Shown here: positions 45,683 through 54,079 of the stretch, piece after piece
Layout: the number at the start of each line of letters is the position of its first letter
Numbering within the stretch: the first letter of the stretch is position 1
Source: Kozakia baliensis
GTDB lineage: Bacteria > Pseudomonadota > Alphaproteobacteria > Acetobacterales > Acetobacteraceae
DNA length: 64,000 bases
Assembly: GCF_001787335.1 (NCBI RefSeq)
Contig: NZ_CP014675.1
Span: 124,001-188,000, forward strand
Direction of reading: 5' to 3'
Position numbers and translations under genes: made by a program
Notes under the pieces: model-generated
Databases searched by the model: none
What the model saw: only the letters and a program-made list of their open reading frames with translations
Told to the model about the DNA's origin: nothing

Positions 45683-46051
45683 TCAATCTCGCTCACCAGT
45701 TTTGTTCCGCTGAACAGAATGCGCATACCGATCTCCCCATGTTTTAAGTGCCTGAATAACTGGTTTCAGAGTTTTGCCCAGATCAGTCAGGGCATATTTC
45801 ACATGCGGGGGCACCTCGGGGAAGACGGTGCGTGAGACCAGCCCATCGGCTTCGAGTTCGCGCAACTGGTTGGTCAGCATCCGCTGTGTGACATTGGGCA
45901 GGCGGCGGCGCAGTTCGCCAAACCGCAGCACCCCGTCCTCGAACAGGTGATACAGAATCAACGCCTTCCACTTGCCCCCAAACAGTTCGAGCGTGGCTTC
46001 CACCGTGCAACCGGGGCTACAGGCCAGCGTGGTGTGACGAATGCGGGGCAT
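45683..46051 (-). CDS. HxlR-family transcriptional regulator
   Basis: A 122-residue winged-helix protein with [20 protein letters not shown] at the N-terminus and [20 protein letters not shown] as recognition region. [17 protein letters not shown] follows. The two N-terminal cysteines (near residues 11 and 15) may sense electrophiles, as in YodB/QorR-type members. It is divergent from the old yellow enzyme gene, whose promoter carries inverted repeats, so it likely represses that operon. Confidence 0.9.
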   Translation of the reverse strand: MPRIRHTTLACSPGCTVEATLELFGGKWKALILYHLFEDGVLRFGELRRRLPNVTQRMLTNQLRELEADGLVSRTVFPEVPPHVKYALTDLGKTLKPVIQALKTWGDRYAHSVQRNKTGERD

Positions 46052-46082
46052 GGTATCATTCCTGACACTAGTGGCGGTTTAT

Positions 46083-46156
46083 GTGCGTTCTTGCGCACAC
46101 CAGAGGGTGGGTCAATGTTTACATGCAGGCCGGACGGATGTCCTGCATTTGTAAAC
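46083..46156. promoter_or_regulatory. Inverted repeats in the HxlR/old yellow enzyme intergenic region
   Basis: Two dyads lie here: GTGCG-TTCTTG-CGCAC (46083-46098), and the longer pair GTTTACATGCAGG (46117-46129) with CCTGCATTTGTAAAC (46142-46156). The longer one ends 10 bases before the old yellow enzyme ATG, so a bound protein would block transcription or translation. Probably HxlR operators. Confidence 0.55.
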
Positions 46157-46166
46157 AAGGTTGATC

Positions 46167-47291
46167 ATGTCTTCGTCTTCTTTATTCGATCCTGTGCAGT
46201 TGGGCGGCCTGTCCCTTGAAAACCGGATCTTCCTGCCACCGCTGACTCGATGCCGCAGCACGCAGCCCGGGGACATCGCCAACGCGCTGATGGCCGAGTA
46301 TTACGCGCAGCGCACGCAGGCGGGGTTCCTGATTACCGAAGGCACGCAGATCGAACCTCGAGGGCAGGGCTATGCCTGGACGCCGGGTATCTACTCACCT
46401 GAGCAGATCGCGGGCTGGAAACTGGTCACCGACGCGGTGCATGCAAAACAGCGGCCCATCTTTGCGCAGTTATGGCATGTCGGCCGCGTGTCCCACCGCG
46501 CCCTGCAACCCGGTCATGAAGCTCCGATCGCCCCGTCCGCGGTCGCGGCAACAGGCGTGAATGTGTTCATCCCTACGGGACCGGGCACGGGAAAACTGGT
46601 GCCTCCTGACACGCCGCGCGCACTCTCCATTCCAGAAATTCATGAACTGGTAGAGATGTATGCACAGGCGGCGCGCAATGCGCTGTCCGCCGGGTTCGAT
46701 GGCGTGGAGATCCACGCCGCCAATGGCTACCTGATAAACCAGTTCCTTTCCGAACGGGCCAATTTCCGCACCGATGCTTATGGCGGCAGCCTGTCCAACC
46801 GCTTGCGCTTCCTGCGTGAGGTGGTCGAAGCCGTCTCCGCCGTGGTCACGCCGGACCGGATGGGCGTACGGTTTTCCCCGCTGTTCGGCACGACCACGGA
46901 AGAGCGTGTCTATCTCGGCCTGCTGGAAGACAATCCGGCGGAAACCTACACGGCGGCCGTGCGCGTGCTGGCGGATGCGGGCATCGCTTATGTCTCGCTC
47001 GCCGAAGCTGACTGGGACAATGCGCCCGAAATGCCGGACGCTTTCCGTGCCAGCGTGCGCGACATCTTTGGCGGACGCATTCTGTGCGCGGGCCGCTACG
47101 ACCTGCGCAAAGCGCAGCATGTGCTGGCGCATGGATGGGCTGACATGATCGGCTTTGGCCGGAAGTTCATCGCCAATCCGGATCTGCCCGCGCGGCTGGA
47201 GCATGGCTGGCCGCTCAATCCGCTGGACCCGGCGACGATGTATGGCGGCGGCGCGCATGGCTACACCGACTACCCTTTTCATAATCAATAA
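46167..47291 (+). CDS. Old yellow enzyme family NAD(P)H:flavin oxidoreductase (NemA-like)
   Basis: A 374-residue FMN TIM-barrel reductase of electrophilic alkenes and nitro compounds. It shows NRIFLPPLTRCRS, FAQLWHVGRVSH, and VEIHAANGYLINQFLSERAN then FRTDAYGGSLSNRLRFL, with GFGRKFIANPDLP at the phosphate site. ATG 46167 follows an AAGG at good spacing. With the HxlR regulator and the aldehyde dehydrogenase 16 bases downstream it forms a reactive-carbonyl detoxification operon. Confidence 0.92.
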   Translation: MSSSSLFDPVQLGGLSLENRIFLPPLTRCRSTQPGDIANALMAEYYAQRTQAGFLITEGTQIEPRGQGYAWTPGIYSPEQIAGWKLVTDAVHAKQRPIFAQLWHVGRVSHRALQPGHEAPIAPSAVAATGVNVFIPTGPGTGKLVPPDTPRALSIPEIHELVEMYAQAARNALSAGFDGVEIHAANGYLINQFLSERANFRTDAYGGSLSNRLRFLREVVEAVSAVVTPDRMGVRFSPLFGTTTEERVYLGLLEDNPAETYTAAVRVLADAGIAYVSLAEADWDNAPEMPDAFRASVRDIFGGRILCAGRYDLRKAQHVLAHGWADMIGFGRKFIANPDLPARLEHGWPLNPLDPATMYGGGAHGYTDYPFHNQ

Positions 47292-47307
47292 ACAGGGAAA
47301 CAGACCA

Positions 47308-48678
47308 ATGAGTTTTTACCAGACCCTCAACCCGACCACGGAAACCGTGGAACGCACGTTTGAACTCCATACCGCCGCGCAGATGAAGGCGATTGTCGAT
47401 CGCGCGGACCATGTGTGGAAGACCGACTGGAAAAAGCGTGACATCGCGGCCCGTAAGGTCATCATGTCAAAGGCCGCCGATCTGCTGCGCCGCGACCGTG
47501 TGGCCCATGCGCGCCTGATCGCGACCGAAATGGGCAAGGCGCTGCCTGACGCGCTGGAGGAAATCGACATCACCGCCGACATCCTCTCCTTCTATGCCAA
47601 TGGCGCGGAGAAATTCCTCGCTCCCACGCATCTGAAGGTCAAGGAAGGCCACGCAAAGATCATCAATCAGCCGCTGGGCGTGATCTACTGCATCGAGCCC
47701 TGGAACTTCCCCTATTACCAGCTTGCCCGCGTGGCGGGGCCGAACCTGATGGCGGGCAACGTGGTCATCGCGAAACACGCGCCCAACGTGCCGCAATGTG
47801 CGCTGGCCTTTGAAAAGCTTTTCCATGACGCAGGGGCACCTGCTGGCGTCTATACCAACATCTTCCTCGACAACGATCAGTCCGCCGAACTCATCAAGGA
47901 TTTCCGTATCCGCGGCGTCGCCCTGACCGGCAGCGAACGCGCGGGCCAGACGGTCGCGGCCGAAGCGGGGGCGGCGCTGAAGAAGGACACGATGGAACTG
48001 GGTGGCAGCGACGCCTTCATCGTGCTGGATGACGCGGACCTTGAACTGGCAGTCAAATGGGCGACATGGGGCCGGTTCGCCAATAACGGGCAGGTCTGCA
48101 CGGCGGCCAAGCGGATGATCGTGCATGAAAAAGTCTATGACGCCTTCCTCGCCGGTCTGAAAAAGGCGATCACGCAGTTCCGCATCGGCGATCCGCTGGC
48201 CGAGGGCACGACCCATGGTCCGATGAGCAGCAAAAAGGCGCTGGACACTGCGCTGGCGCAGACTGACGAAGCCGTTAAGGCAGGGGCAACTCTAGTGGCT
48301 GGTGGCAAGCGGATGGACCGTAAGGGCTTCTTCATGGAACCGACCATCCTGACTAACGTGTCAAAGGACAATCCGGTCTTCTATCAGGAGATTTTCGGTC
48401 CTGTCGCAGTCGTGCACAAGGTCGCCTCAGAACATGAAGCCATTGAACTGGCCAATGATTCACCCTATGGCCTCGGCGGATCCGTGTTTTCCCGTGATCT
48501 TGCACGCGCCGAAAAAGTGGCTGAAGCGGTCGAGACCGGCATGATGTTCATCAACACGGCCACGGCCGCAGCCCCCGAACTGCCTTTTGGCGGGATCAAA
48601 AATTCGGGTTTTGGCCGCGAACTGTCCTTCCTGGGCATCGAGGAGTTTATCAACCGCAAGCTGATCCGCGTTGCCTGA
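47308..48678 (+). CDS. NAD(P)-dependent aldehyde dehydrogenase (succinate-semialdehyde dehydrogenase-like)
   Basis: A 456-residue ALDH with IEPWNFPYYQLARVAGPNLM (substrate/cofactor channel), MELGGSDAFIVLDDADLE (general-base Glu), NNGQVCTAAKR (catalytic Cys), EIFGPVAVV and LPFGGIKNSGFGRELS. Closest in style to the short SSADH group acting on small semialdehydes. ATG 47308 has AGGGAAA upstream. Co-transcribed with the old yellow enzyme gene. The IS256 element sits between its stop and the terminator. Confidence 0.92.
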   Translation: MSFYQTLNPTTETVERTFELHTAAQMKAIVDRADHVWKTDWKKRDIAARKVIMSKAADLLRRDRVAHARLIATEMGKALPDALEEIDITADILSFYANGAEKFLAPTHLKVKEGHAKIINQPLGVIYCIEPWNFPYYQLARVAGPNLMAGNVVIAKHAPNVPQCALAFEKLFHDAGAPAGVYTNIFLDNDQSAELIKDFRIRGVALTGSERAGQTVAAEAGAALKKDTMELGGSDAFIVLDDADLELAVKWATWGRFANNGQVCTAAKRMIVHEKVYDAFLAGLKKAITQFRIGDPLAEGTTHGPMSSKKALDTALAQTDEAVKAGATLVAGGKRMDRKGFFMEPTILTNVSKDNPVFYQEIFGPVAVVHKVASEHEAIELANDSPYGLGGSVFSRDLARAEKVAEAVETGMMFINTATAAAPELPFGGIKNSGFGRELSFLGIEEFINRKLIRVA

Positions 48679-48704
48679 AGATAGGCGAATGCTGCGCCCT
48701 GCCC

Positions 48705-50104
48705 GAGCTATGGCCGAAACTGGGTGATGGTATTTTGAGAAGGTGGCGTATCGTGGCGGGTGAGAGCCTGCCTGAACCTCCAGCATGGAGCGATACGCCA
48801 TGAAAGACGATAGCACGATTACCGCGCTGAAACAGCCTGGCCTGATTATTGATCCCCTGACCGAGATAGCGCGTGATGGGGCACGCCGGATGTTAGCCTT
48901 GGCCCTGCGCAGCGAGGTGGACGAGTTTCTCGCCCTGTATTCTGAAGAACGCCTTGAGGATGGCCGGTCGCGCGTGGTGCGGCATGGTCATGGCCCGGAT
49001 CGTGCGATCCAGACGGGCATCGGACCCATCGAGGTTGCCCGTCCGAAAGTCCGGGACCGGGCACCTGCTGGCGCCGGGAGAGAACGGATCCGCTTTTCAT
49101 CGGCGATCCTGCCGAAATGGGCGCGACGGACGCGCAGCCTTGATGCGCCTTTGCCTGTTCTCTACCTGCGCGGGGTGTCGATGGGGGATTTCCCCGAGGC
49201 GCTGACGGCCCTGCTGGGCAAGGACGCCCCGAACCTGTCTCCGGGCGTGATTGCCCGGCTGACCGCTGGTTGGCAGGGGGAGTATGATCGCTGGCAGCGG
49301 CGCGATCTGTCAGCCCGTCGTTATGTCTATATCTGGGCGGACGGCGTTTATCTTCAGGCCCGCATGGAGCCCGTAGCCGAATGCATGCTGGTCATCATCG
49401 GCGCGACCCCGGAAGGAAAGAAGGAGTTGCTCGGCTTTCAGGTCGGTATCCGCGAAAGCGCGCAGAACTGGCGTGAACTGCTGGTCGACCTCAAGGCGCG
49501 GGGCCTGGGCATCGCGCCTGAACTTGCGGTTGGCGACGGCGCGCTCGGGTTCTGGAAAGCCCTGGACGAGGTCTTTCCCGGCACGCGTCACCAGCGCTGC
49601 TGGTTCCACAAGATCGGCAATGTCGTGAACAAGTTTCCCAAACCCATGATCCCGGCCGTCACAGCCGAGCTGCGCGACATTCATCATGCCGAGACGCGGG
49701 CAGCAGCACGGGACGCCATGACTGTCTTCGCGGAGAAATACGCAGCCAAATATCCGGCGGCTGTGAAATGCCTGCAAAAGGATGCCGACGCCATGCTGGC
49801 CTTCTTCGATTTCCCCGCCGAACACTGGGAACACCTGCGCACATCCAACCCGATCGAGAGCGTCTTTGCCACCGTCCGGCACAGGACAGTTCGGACAAAG
49901 GGGGCGCTGTCGCAGAAAACCGCCAGGCTGATGGTTTTCACCCTCGTCCAAGCCGCATCAAAAACATGGCGACGACTTCAAGGTGCAAACCAGTTGCCTC
50001 GTGTCATTGAAGGCGTCATCTTTACAAACGGCGTCGCAACGCCCGACGCCACAACACAGAACGCCGCCTGATCAGAACCCGTCACCCAAATTCGTGCATA
50101 GCTC
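48705..50104 (+). mobile_element. IS256-family insertion sequence with 8-bp target duplication (1400 bp)
   Basis: The terminal repeats GAGCTATGGCCGAAACTGGG and, from the right, GAGCTATGCACGAATTTGGG are clear. CCCTGCCC flanks both sides (48697-48704 and 50105-50112). This is the only element in the window with a perfect duplication directly at its own ends, so it is a recent simple insertion. Confidence 0.95.
48800..50071 (+). CDS. IS256-family (Mutator) transposase
   Basis: A 423-residue transposase from ATG 48800 (MKDDSTITALKQPGLIIDPL). DDE residues lie in VYIWADGVYLQAR, LAVGDGALGFWKAL and TSNPIESVFATVRHRT. The Mutator signature around GTRHQRCWFHKIGNVVNKFP is present. No defect is visible. 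Confidence 0.95.
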   Translation: MKDDSTITALKQPGLIIDPLTEIARDGARRMLALALRSEVDEFLALYSEERLEDGRSRVVRHGHGPDRAIQTGIGPIEVARPKVRDRAPAGAGRERIRFSSAILPKWARRTRSLDAPLPVLYLRGVSMGDFPEALTALLGKDAPNLSPGVIARLTAGWQGEYDRWQRRDLSARRYVYIWADGVYLQARMEPVAECMLVIIGATPEGKKELLGFQVGIRESAQNWRELLVDLKARGLGIAPELAVGDGALGFWKALDEVFPGTRHQRCWFHKIGNVVNKFPKPMIPAVTAELRDIHHAETRAAARDAMTVFAEKYAAKYPAAVKCLQKDADAMLAFFDFPAEHWEHLRTSNPIESVFATVRHRTVRTKGALSQKTARLMVFTLVQAASKTWRRLQGANQLPRVIEGVIFTNGVATPDATTQNAA

Positions 50105-50106
50105 CC

Positions 50107-50135
50107 CTGCCCCGGATAAATCCTGTCCGGGGCAG
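50107..50135. terminator. Hairpin terminator of the old yellow enzyme/ALDH operon
   Basis: CTGCCCCGG (50107-50115) pairs exactly with CCGGGGCAG (50127-50135) around an 11-base loop. It lacks a long T-run. The IS256 target duplication overlaps its left arm, so the element landed at the base of this stem and moved it 1.4 kb from the genes. Confidence 0.65.
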
Positions 50136-50425
50136 AGGTGTACTACTCACCAAGTTAAAGATCGCCTGCGGGTCAAGTGATATTGGGAAATGATATATAT
50201 CTGCTTTGCCAACCGTACGATTAGACATCAAATGGTCGAAATGGAAGGCGACTGCTGCCTATCTGCTCTGTTTCCGTTGAGCCGACAGGCTGTTGTTCTG
50301 CCGGGAAACTGAAGATCCGCTTGAGATTGATCCGAACGCGCGATCGGACACTCCAGACTAACAAAATTACGTCAGGACAGCCGTTATGCTGGTGGTGTAA
50401 TATGGCAGAACCAACATCACATAGG
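50136..50425. other. Intergenic stretch, no gene supported
   Basis: It contains the second copy of the 60-bp repeat (50247-50309). Open frames here overlap the alcohol dehydrogenase remnant or lack motifs. I see no RNA gene. Confidence 0.5.
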
Positions 50426-50883
50426 TCAGTCCATAAGAGTAATGACGATTTTCCCGACATGGCTACCGGTCATGAGATGCTCAAATGCCTCCCGCACGTG
50501 GGCAAAGGGAAAGACACTGTCGATTACAGGCTTCAGGCCGGACGCGCTACATGCACGCACAAGGTCTTCCAGCATCGGCCGGCCACCCACAGCGACAGAA
50601 CGGACAACTGCGCCGCTGCCTTTGAGATGGAAATAGTCAATTCCCGGATTGTCACTGCTCAGAAATCCGACCAGCACAACCTCTCCACCCCAACGAACAG
50701 CATCGAGAGACTGGTTGATTGTCGCAGGACCACCGACTTCAACGACACAGTCCACGCCTGCTCCCCTGGTGATGTCATCCTTGATGTATCGCCCCCAGTT
50801 CGAAACATCCCTGTAATTGACAATATGATCCGCCCCCAATGCCTTCAGCCGTTCGGCCTTTTCCGCGCTGGACGTTATCGAGA
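50426..50883 (-). pseudogene. Zinc-type alcohol dehydrogenase/quinone reductase, C-terminal part, cut by IS6 copy G
   Basis: From the IS edge the minus strand reads SITSSAEKAERLKALGADHI then VNYRDVSNWGRYIKDDI and GVDCVVEVGGPATINQSLDAVRWGGEVVLVGFL. It ends FEHLMTGSHVGKIVITLMD. This is the second half of the Rossmann domain and the C-terminal lobe of a medium-chain dehydrogenase. The catalytic zinc-binding N-terminal half is absent. Confidence 0.9.
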
Positions 50884-51681
50884 GGTGCTGTCACATTAAC
50901 TTTGGTTTGTTGAGCTCCTCTCGGTGTTGACGCATTCAGGCGGTAAGCGCGGTAGCGTTGTTCCACTGGACGAAAGCCCTGATCCGGTGGATGTGCCGGG
51001 AGAGGGCATTGTCGATGGAGTGGGGCGGGACGAAGAGGTTGCGGACGGCTGAGAACACAGAAACGAAGCGCTGGCAGCCCCCAGGTGAGCGGAATTTCTG
51101 CATGACCCGTTCGCGTTTTCGCAGTGGCAGATGGCTGTTCTCCGCCCTGTTGTTCAGGCCCTTGTGGGATAGATGCCGGACCGTGAGCCTCAGTTTACGT
51201 CTGGCCGCCCCGTAAGAGCCTAGCTTGTCGGTGACCAAGCGCGCGGGCCGGATACCCTGCTTTTTCAGCAGCCGCGTCAGCAATCGCCTTGCGGCTTTGG
51301 TGTTCCTTCGGGTCTGCAGGATTTCGTCGAGAACGTAACCGTCCTGATCGACGGCGCGCCACAGCCAGTGTGGTCGGCCATGGATCACGACCCGGACCTC
51401 GTCGAGATGCCAGATATCCCCGGGTCTGGCGGCCTTGCGGCGCAGCGAGCGGGCAAAGGCCACTCCAAACTTTAGGCTCCACCGGCGGACCGTCTCATAC
51501 GACACGACAATCCCGCGTTCGAGCAGCATCTCCTCAATCAGACGAAAGCTCAGGGGAAACCGGAAATACAGCCATACCGCATGCGCGATCAGCTCACTCG
51601 GAAAACGATGTCGTTTGTAGCTCACAGATCCAGCACTCATCAGCCCAGCCTATCACAGGTCAGAGTTAATGTGACAGCACC
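50884..51681 (-). mobile_element. IS6-type insertion sequence, copy G (798 bp)
   Basis: A complete element. Its left flank TATCGAGA is alcohol dehydrogenase coding sequence and its right flank is TTATATGA, with no duplication. DNA between the dehydrogenase and the zinc transporter has therefore been lost or moved. Confidence 0.93.
50936..51640 (-). CDS. IS6-family DDE transposase (copy G)
   Basis: A 234-residue intact transposase of the same sub-lineage as copies C, D, E and F (LLERG, TVRHL, FVSVFS). It differs from F in keeping the normal stop. The catalytic triad is present. Confidence 0.93.
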   Translation of the reverse strand: MSAGSVSYKRHRFPSELIAHAVWLYFRFPLSFRLIEEMLLERGIVVSYETVRRWSLKFGVAFARSLRRKAARPGDIWHLDEVRVVIHGRPHWLWRAVDQDGYVLDEILQTRRNTKAARRLLTRLLKKQGIRPARLVTDKLGSYGAARRKLRLTVRHLSHKGLNNRAENSHLPLRKRERVMQKFRSPGGCQRFVSVFSAVRNLFVPPHSIDNALSRHIHRIRAFVQWNNATALTA

Positions 51682-51747
51682 TTATATGAGCCGTGTGTGC
51701 CAAGGTCATCCCTGACACGAAGGATACTTTTTCTTGAACGATCTGTC

Positions 51748-52509
51748 TTACCGGACAGCCCTACTCATGATCATTACAATCGCTACACCTCCCGTAAGCC
51801 AGAAAATCTGAGTTCCCGCGTCCCTAGACGATGCGCGCTGGTTTAGTTGAGGGACCAGATCAGACAATGCGACATAGACAAAGCTGCTAGCAGCAAATGC
51901 CATCAAAAATGGTTGCCAGTGCTTAAGGCTACCAAGAAGAAAATAGCCACTGATGCCCCCTGAAACAGTCATGGCCCCGGCAGATGAGAGTTTGATCAGG
52001 GACATGCCTCTCCGGTTCTCACGGCTCAGAGCGATCAGATCACCAATGTGATGGGGCACTTCGTGTATAAAAACAGACACTGCGGATATGATGCCCAAGC
52101 GAACATCGGTCAAAATGATAGACGCGATGAGCAGACCGTCACCGAAGCAGTGCACGCCATCTCCTAGTAACAGTGACCAACTACCATTCTTATGGCTGTG
52201 GCCAGCGTTGGAATGCTCATGTGCGTGATGCCAAAGCTCAACTTTGTTCAAGACAAAGAAAAAGATCAGACCGATCAAAAAGACAAAAAGCAGATTCTGC
52301 GCGTCAACGCGACTTTCCAACGCCTCCGGCATTAGGTGGATAAGGCTTGTCGAGAGAAGTGAGCCTGCAGCCAGACTGAGCAGCCCTTGCTGAAGCCAGG
52401 CTCGATGCGGCTTCGTATGAGAGGCCAGACAAACGAACATTTCTGCAACCCAGACACTGCCTATGCCTGCGGCCGCAGTTGTCAGAATAATCCATGATAT
52501 CAGAAGCAT
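51748..52509 (-). CDS. ZIP-family metal transporter
   Basis: A 253-residue protein with eight likely helices. A His-rich cytoplasmic loop (HHAHEHSNAGHSHK) precedes the metal-binding helices HCFGDGLLIASIIL and FIHEVPHHIGDLIAL. The latter is the ZIP signature. It would import Zn(II) or related ions. It is divergent from the FrmR-type regulator gene, and the operator-like site in between might affect both. Confidence 0.88.
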   Translation of the reverse strand: MLLISWIILTTAAAGIGSVWVAEMFVCLASHTKPHRAWLQQGLLSLAAGSLLSTSLIHLMPEALESRVDAQNLLFVFLIGLIFFFVLNKVELWHHAHEHSNAGHSHKNGSWSLLLGDGVHCFGDGLLIASIILTDVRLGIISAVSVFIHEVPHHIGDLIALSRENRRGMSLIKLSSAGAMTVSGGISGYFLLGSLKHWQPFLMAFAASSFVYVALSDLVPQLNQRASSRDAGTQIFWLTGGVAIVMIMSRAVR

Positions 52510-52579
52510 CGGCTGTTTGCAGTCTGTTGAACGTTTACCAGAGGACGGCTGCCCTTCTGCTTTTCATGTGGAGTGATAA

Positions 52580-52595
52580 ACTCCCCCATAGTATA
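52580..52595. promoter_or_regulatory. FrmR/RcnR-type operator upstream of the regulator gene
   Basis: ACTCCCCCATAGTATA lies 25 bases before the regulator ATG. G/C tracts flanked by ATA.TAT are the known operator style of the CsoR/RcnR/FrmR family. The same core appears twice in the dyad before the frmA stump (55387-55425), linking the two loci. Confidence 0.65.
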
Positions 52596-52620
52596 AACGT
52601 TCCCATTTGAGGAGGGTCTA

Positions 52621-52911
52621 ATGCCACACACACCAGAAGCCAAAGCGAAAACGATTGCGCGAGTTCGCAGAATTAAGGGTCAGGCCGAGGCGTTGGAGCG
52701 TGCGATAGAAGCAGGGACTGAGTGTGCCCCTCTTTTACAGCAGATCGTCGCTCTGCGTGGCGCGGCCAACGGACTGATGTCTGAGGTTATGGAAAGTTAC
52801 CTTCAGGAGTCCTTTGCTAGTCAAAGCCCGGCTACCCACGGCTGTGATCCCGATGAACAAGATGCCAAGATTTCTGAAATATTAAAGATCGTAAGAAGAT
52901 ACTTTAAATAA
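52621..52911 (+). CDS. frmR: FrmR-type formaldehyde-responsive regulator (CsoR/RcnR family)
   Basis: A 96-residue all-helical repressor. The start MPHTPEAKAKTIARVRRIKG keeps Pro2 and a His3. Cys35 in GTECAPLLQQIVALRGAANG is conserved. Pro2 and Cys35 are the pair crosslinked by formaldehyde in FrmR. Position 60, usually His in FrmR and RcnR, is Tyr here, which is unusual. Metal sensing as in RcnR is the alternative, but nearby formaldehyde dehydrogenase genes and shared operators favour FrmR. Strong AGGAGGG before ATG. Confidence 0.82.
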   Translation: MPHTPEAKAKTIARVRRIKGQAEALERAIEAGTECAPLLQQIVALRGAANGLMSEVMESYLQESFASQSPATHGCDPDEQDAKISEILKIVRRYFK

Positions 52912-52968
52912 AAAACATAAATAATAGAAATATTTTCCTTGATGAAGAAAAACCAAATCGAAAGGTAA

Positions 52969-53907
52969 ATGAGTGTGATTATAAAAAACTTCGAGTATCT
53001 GCTTTCTCTTGCCACAGAAGCTCATTTCGGAAGGGCCGCAGATAAATGCCATGTTTCGCAATCAACACTTTCCTCTGGTATAAAGCAGTTGGAGGAAGAT
53101 CTTGATATTCAGATCGTACGTCGAGGGCGCCGTTATGAGGGGCTTACGCCAGAGGGAGAAGCAGTTCTCTCATGGGCAAAAAAAATGCATCAGGACTGCA
53201 GTGGAATGAAACGCGAGCTGTCTGCTCGTAAGAAAGGCCTTGAGGGCGAATTCCGGGTAGGCGTTGCGACCAGTGTTTCTGCAGTTGCTCCCGTTCTGAG
53301 TATGGCGATCTCAGAAAAAACACCCCGCGTGCGCCAGTCCGTCATTGTAGACGACCAATCTGTCATACAGAGCCTTATCGATACCCACCAAATCGATGTT
53401 GGACTTCTCCACATCGACGCTCTTTCCCCAGAGAATTATGATACGCACTTACTGTATCGGGAAGGTATCTTCCTTTTCCAGGTGCACCAAAATCCTGTAG
53501 CCCGCAGAGTTCAATGGGCGGATCTCGCAGATCTGCCACTATGTCTGATGAAGTCAGCTTTGCCTGAGAAGGCCCAGAAGCAGCTGGAAAGACATTCAGG
53601 TCCGGTGGTTACAACCAATTCTTTGGATGTTGTGGCTGGCCACCTCAAGACCCAGGCATCTGCTGCCATATTGCCGCAATCCTGTGCCTCGCGACTTGCG
53701 GATATACCTGATCTCCGCGTGTCTGCGATTGATGGCGTAGATGCCCAATCAAGCGTTGGATTTGCATCCATTAAGGGAGGCTTGAGATCACCCCTTGCTG
53801 CTGCGCTTCAGGAAATTGTGCATATGCCTGAGGTTGCAGACACCCTGGAATGTAATGTTATAATGTACCGAAGATTCCAAGCAAAAAAAATAGAAGGCAC
53901 GATCTAA
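52969..53907 (+). CDS. LysR-family transcriptional regulator
   Basis: A 312-residue regulator. The N-terminal helix-turn-helix is LATEAHFGRAADKCHVSQST then LSSGIKQLEEDLDIQIVRRG. The effector domain begins GEFRVGVATSVSAVAP. Members with this type of start are often found beside formate or formaldehyde dehydrogenase genes. It reads toward fdhA, 172 bp upstream, and probably controls it. Effector unknown. Confidence 0.85.
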   Translation: MSVIIKNFEYLLSLATEAHFGRAADKCHVSQSTLSSGIKQLEEDLDIQIVRRGRRYEGLTPEGEAVLSWAKKMHQDCSGMKRELSARKKGLEGEFRVGVATSVSAVAPVLSMAISEKTPRVRQSVIVDDQSVIQSLIDTHQIDVGLLHIDALSPENYDTHLLYREGIFLFQVHQNPVARRVQWADLADLPLCLMKSALPEKAQKQLERHSGPVVTTNSLDVVAGHLKTQASAAILPQSCASRLADIPDLRVSAIDGVDAQSSVGFASIKGGLRSPLAAALQEIVHMPEVADTLECNVIMYRRFQAKKIEGTI

Positions 53908-54079
53908 ATAATCGATCATGTCATCGAAAAAATCAGTTTTCTAAAAATCAGATAATGCGCCAAAGGTTGTCTGATTTCCGAGAGCCTATCTTGGAAATTT
54001 AGTCGTTTTTATTTTTAAAAAAATAGAAACTTCTTTTGTGAATGCCGATTAACATAGCTTAATCTTCCAAAGGAAAACC

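Noticed and set aside
50221-50460. A 79-codon minus-strand frame near the alcohol dehydrogenase remnant
   Set aside because: It overlaps the dehydrogenase C-terminus in another frame; only the repeat similarity at 50247-50309 is notable, and it is reported separately.
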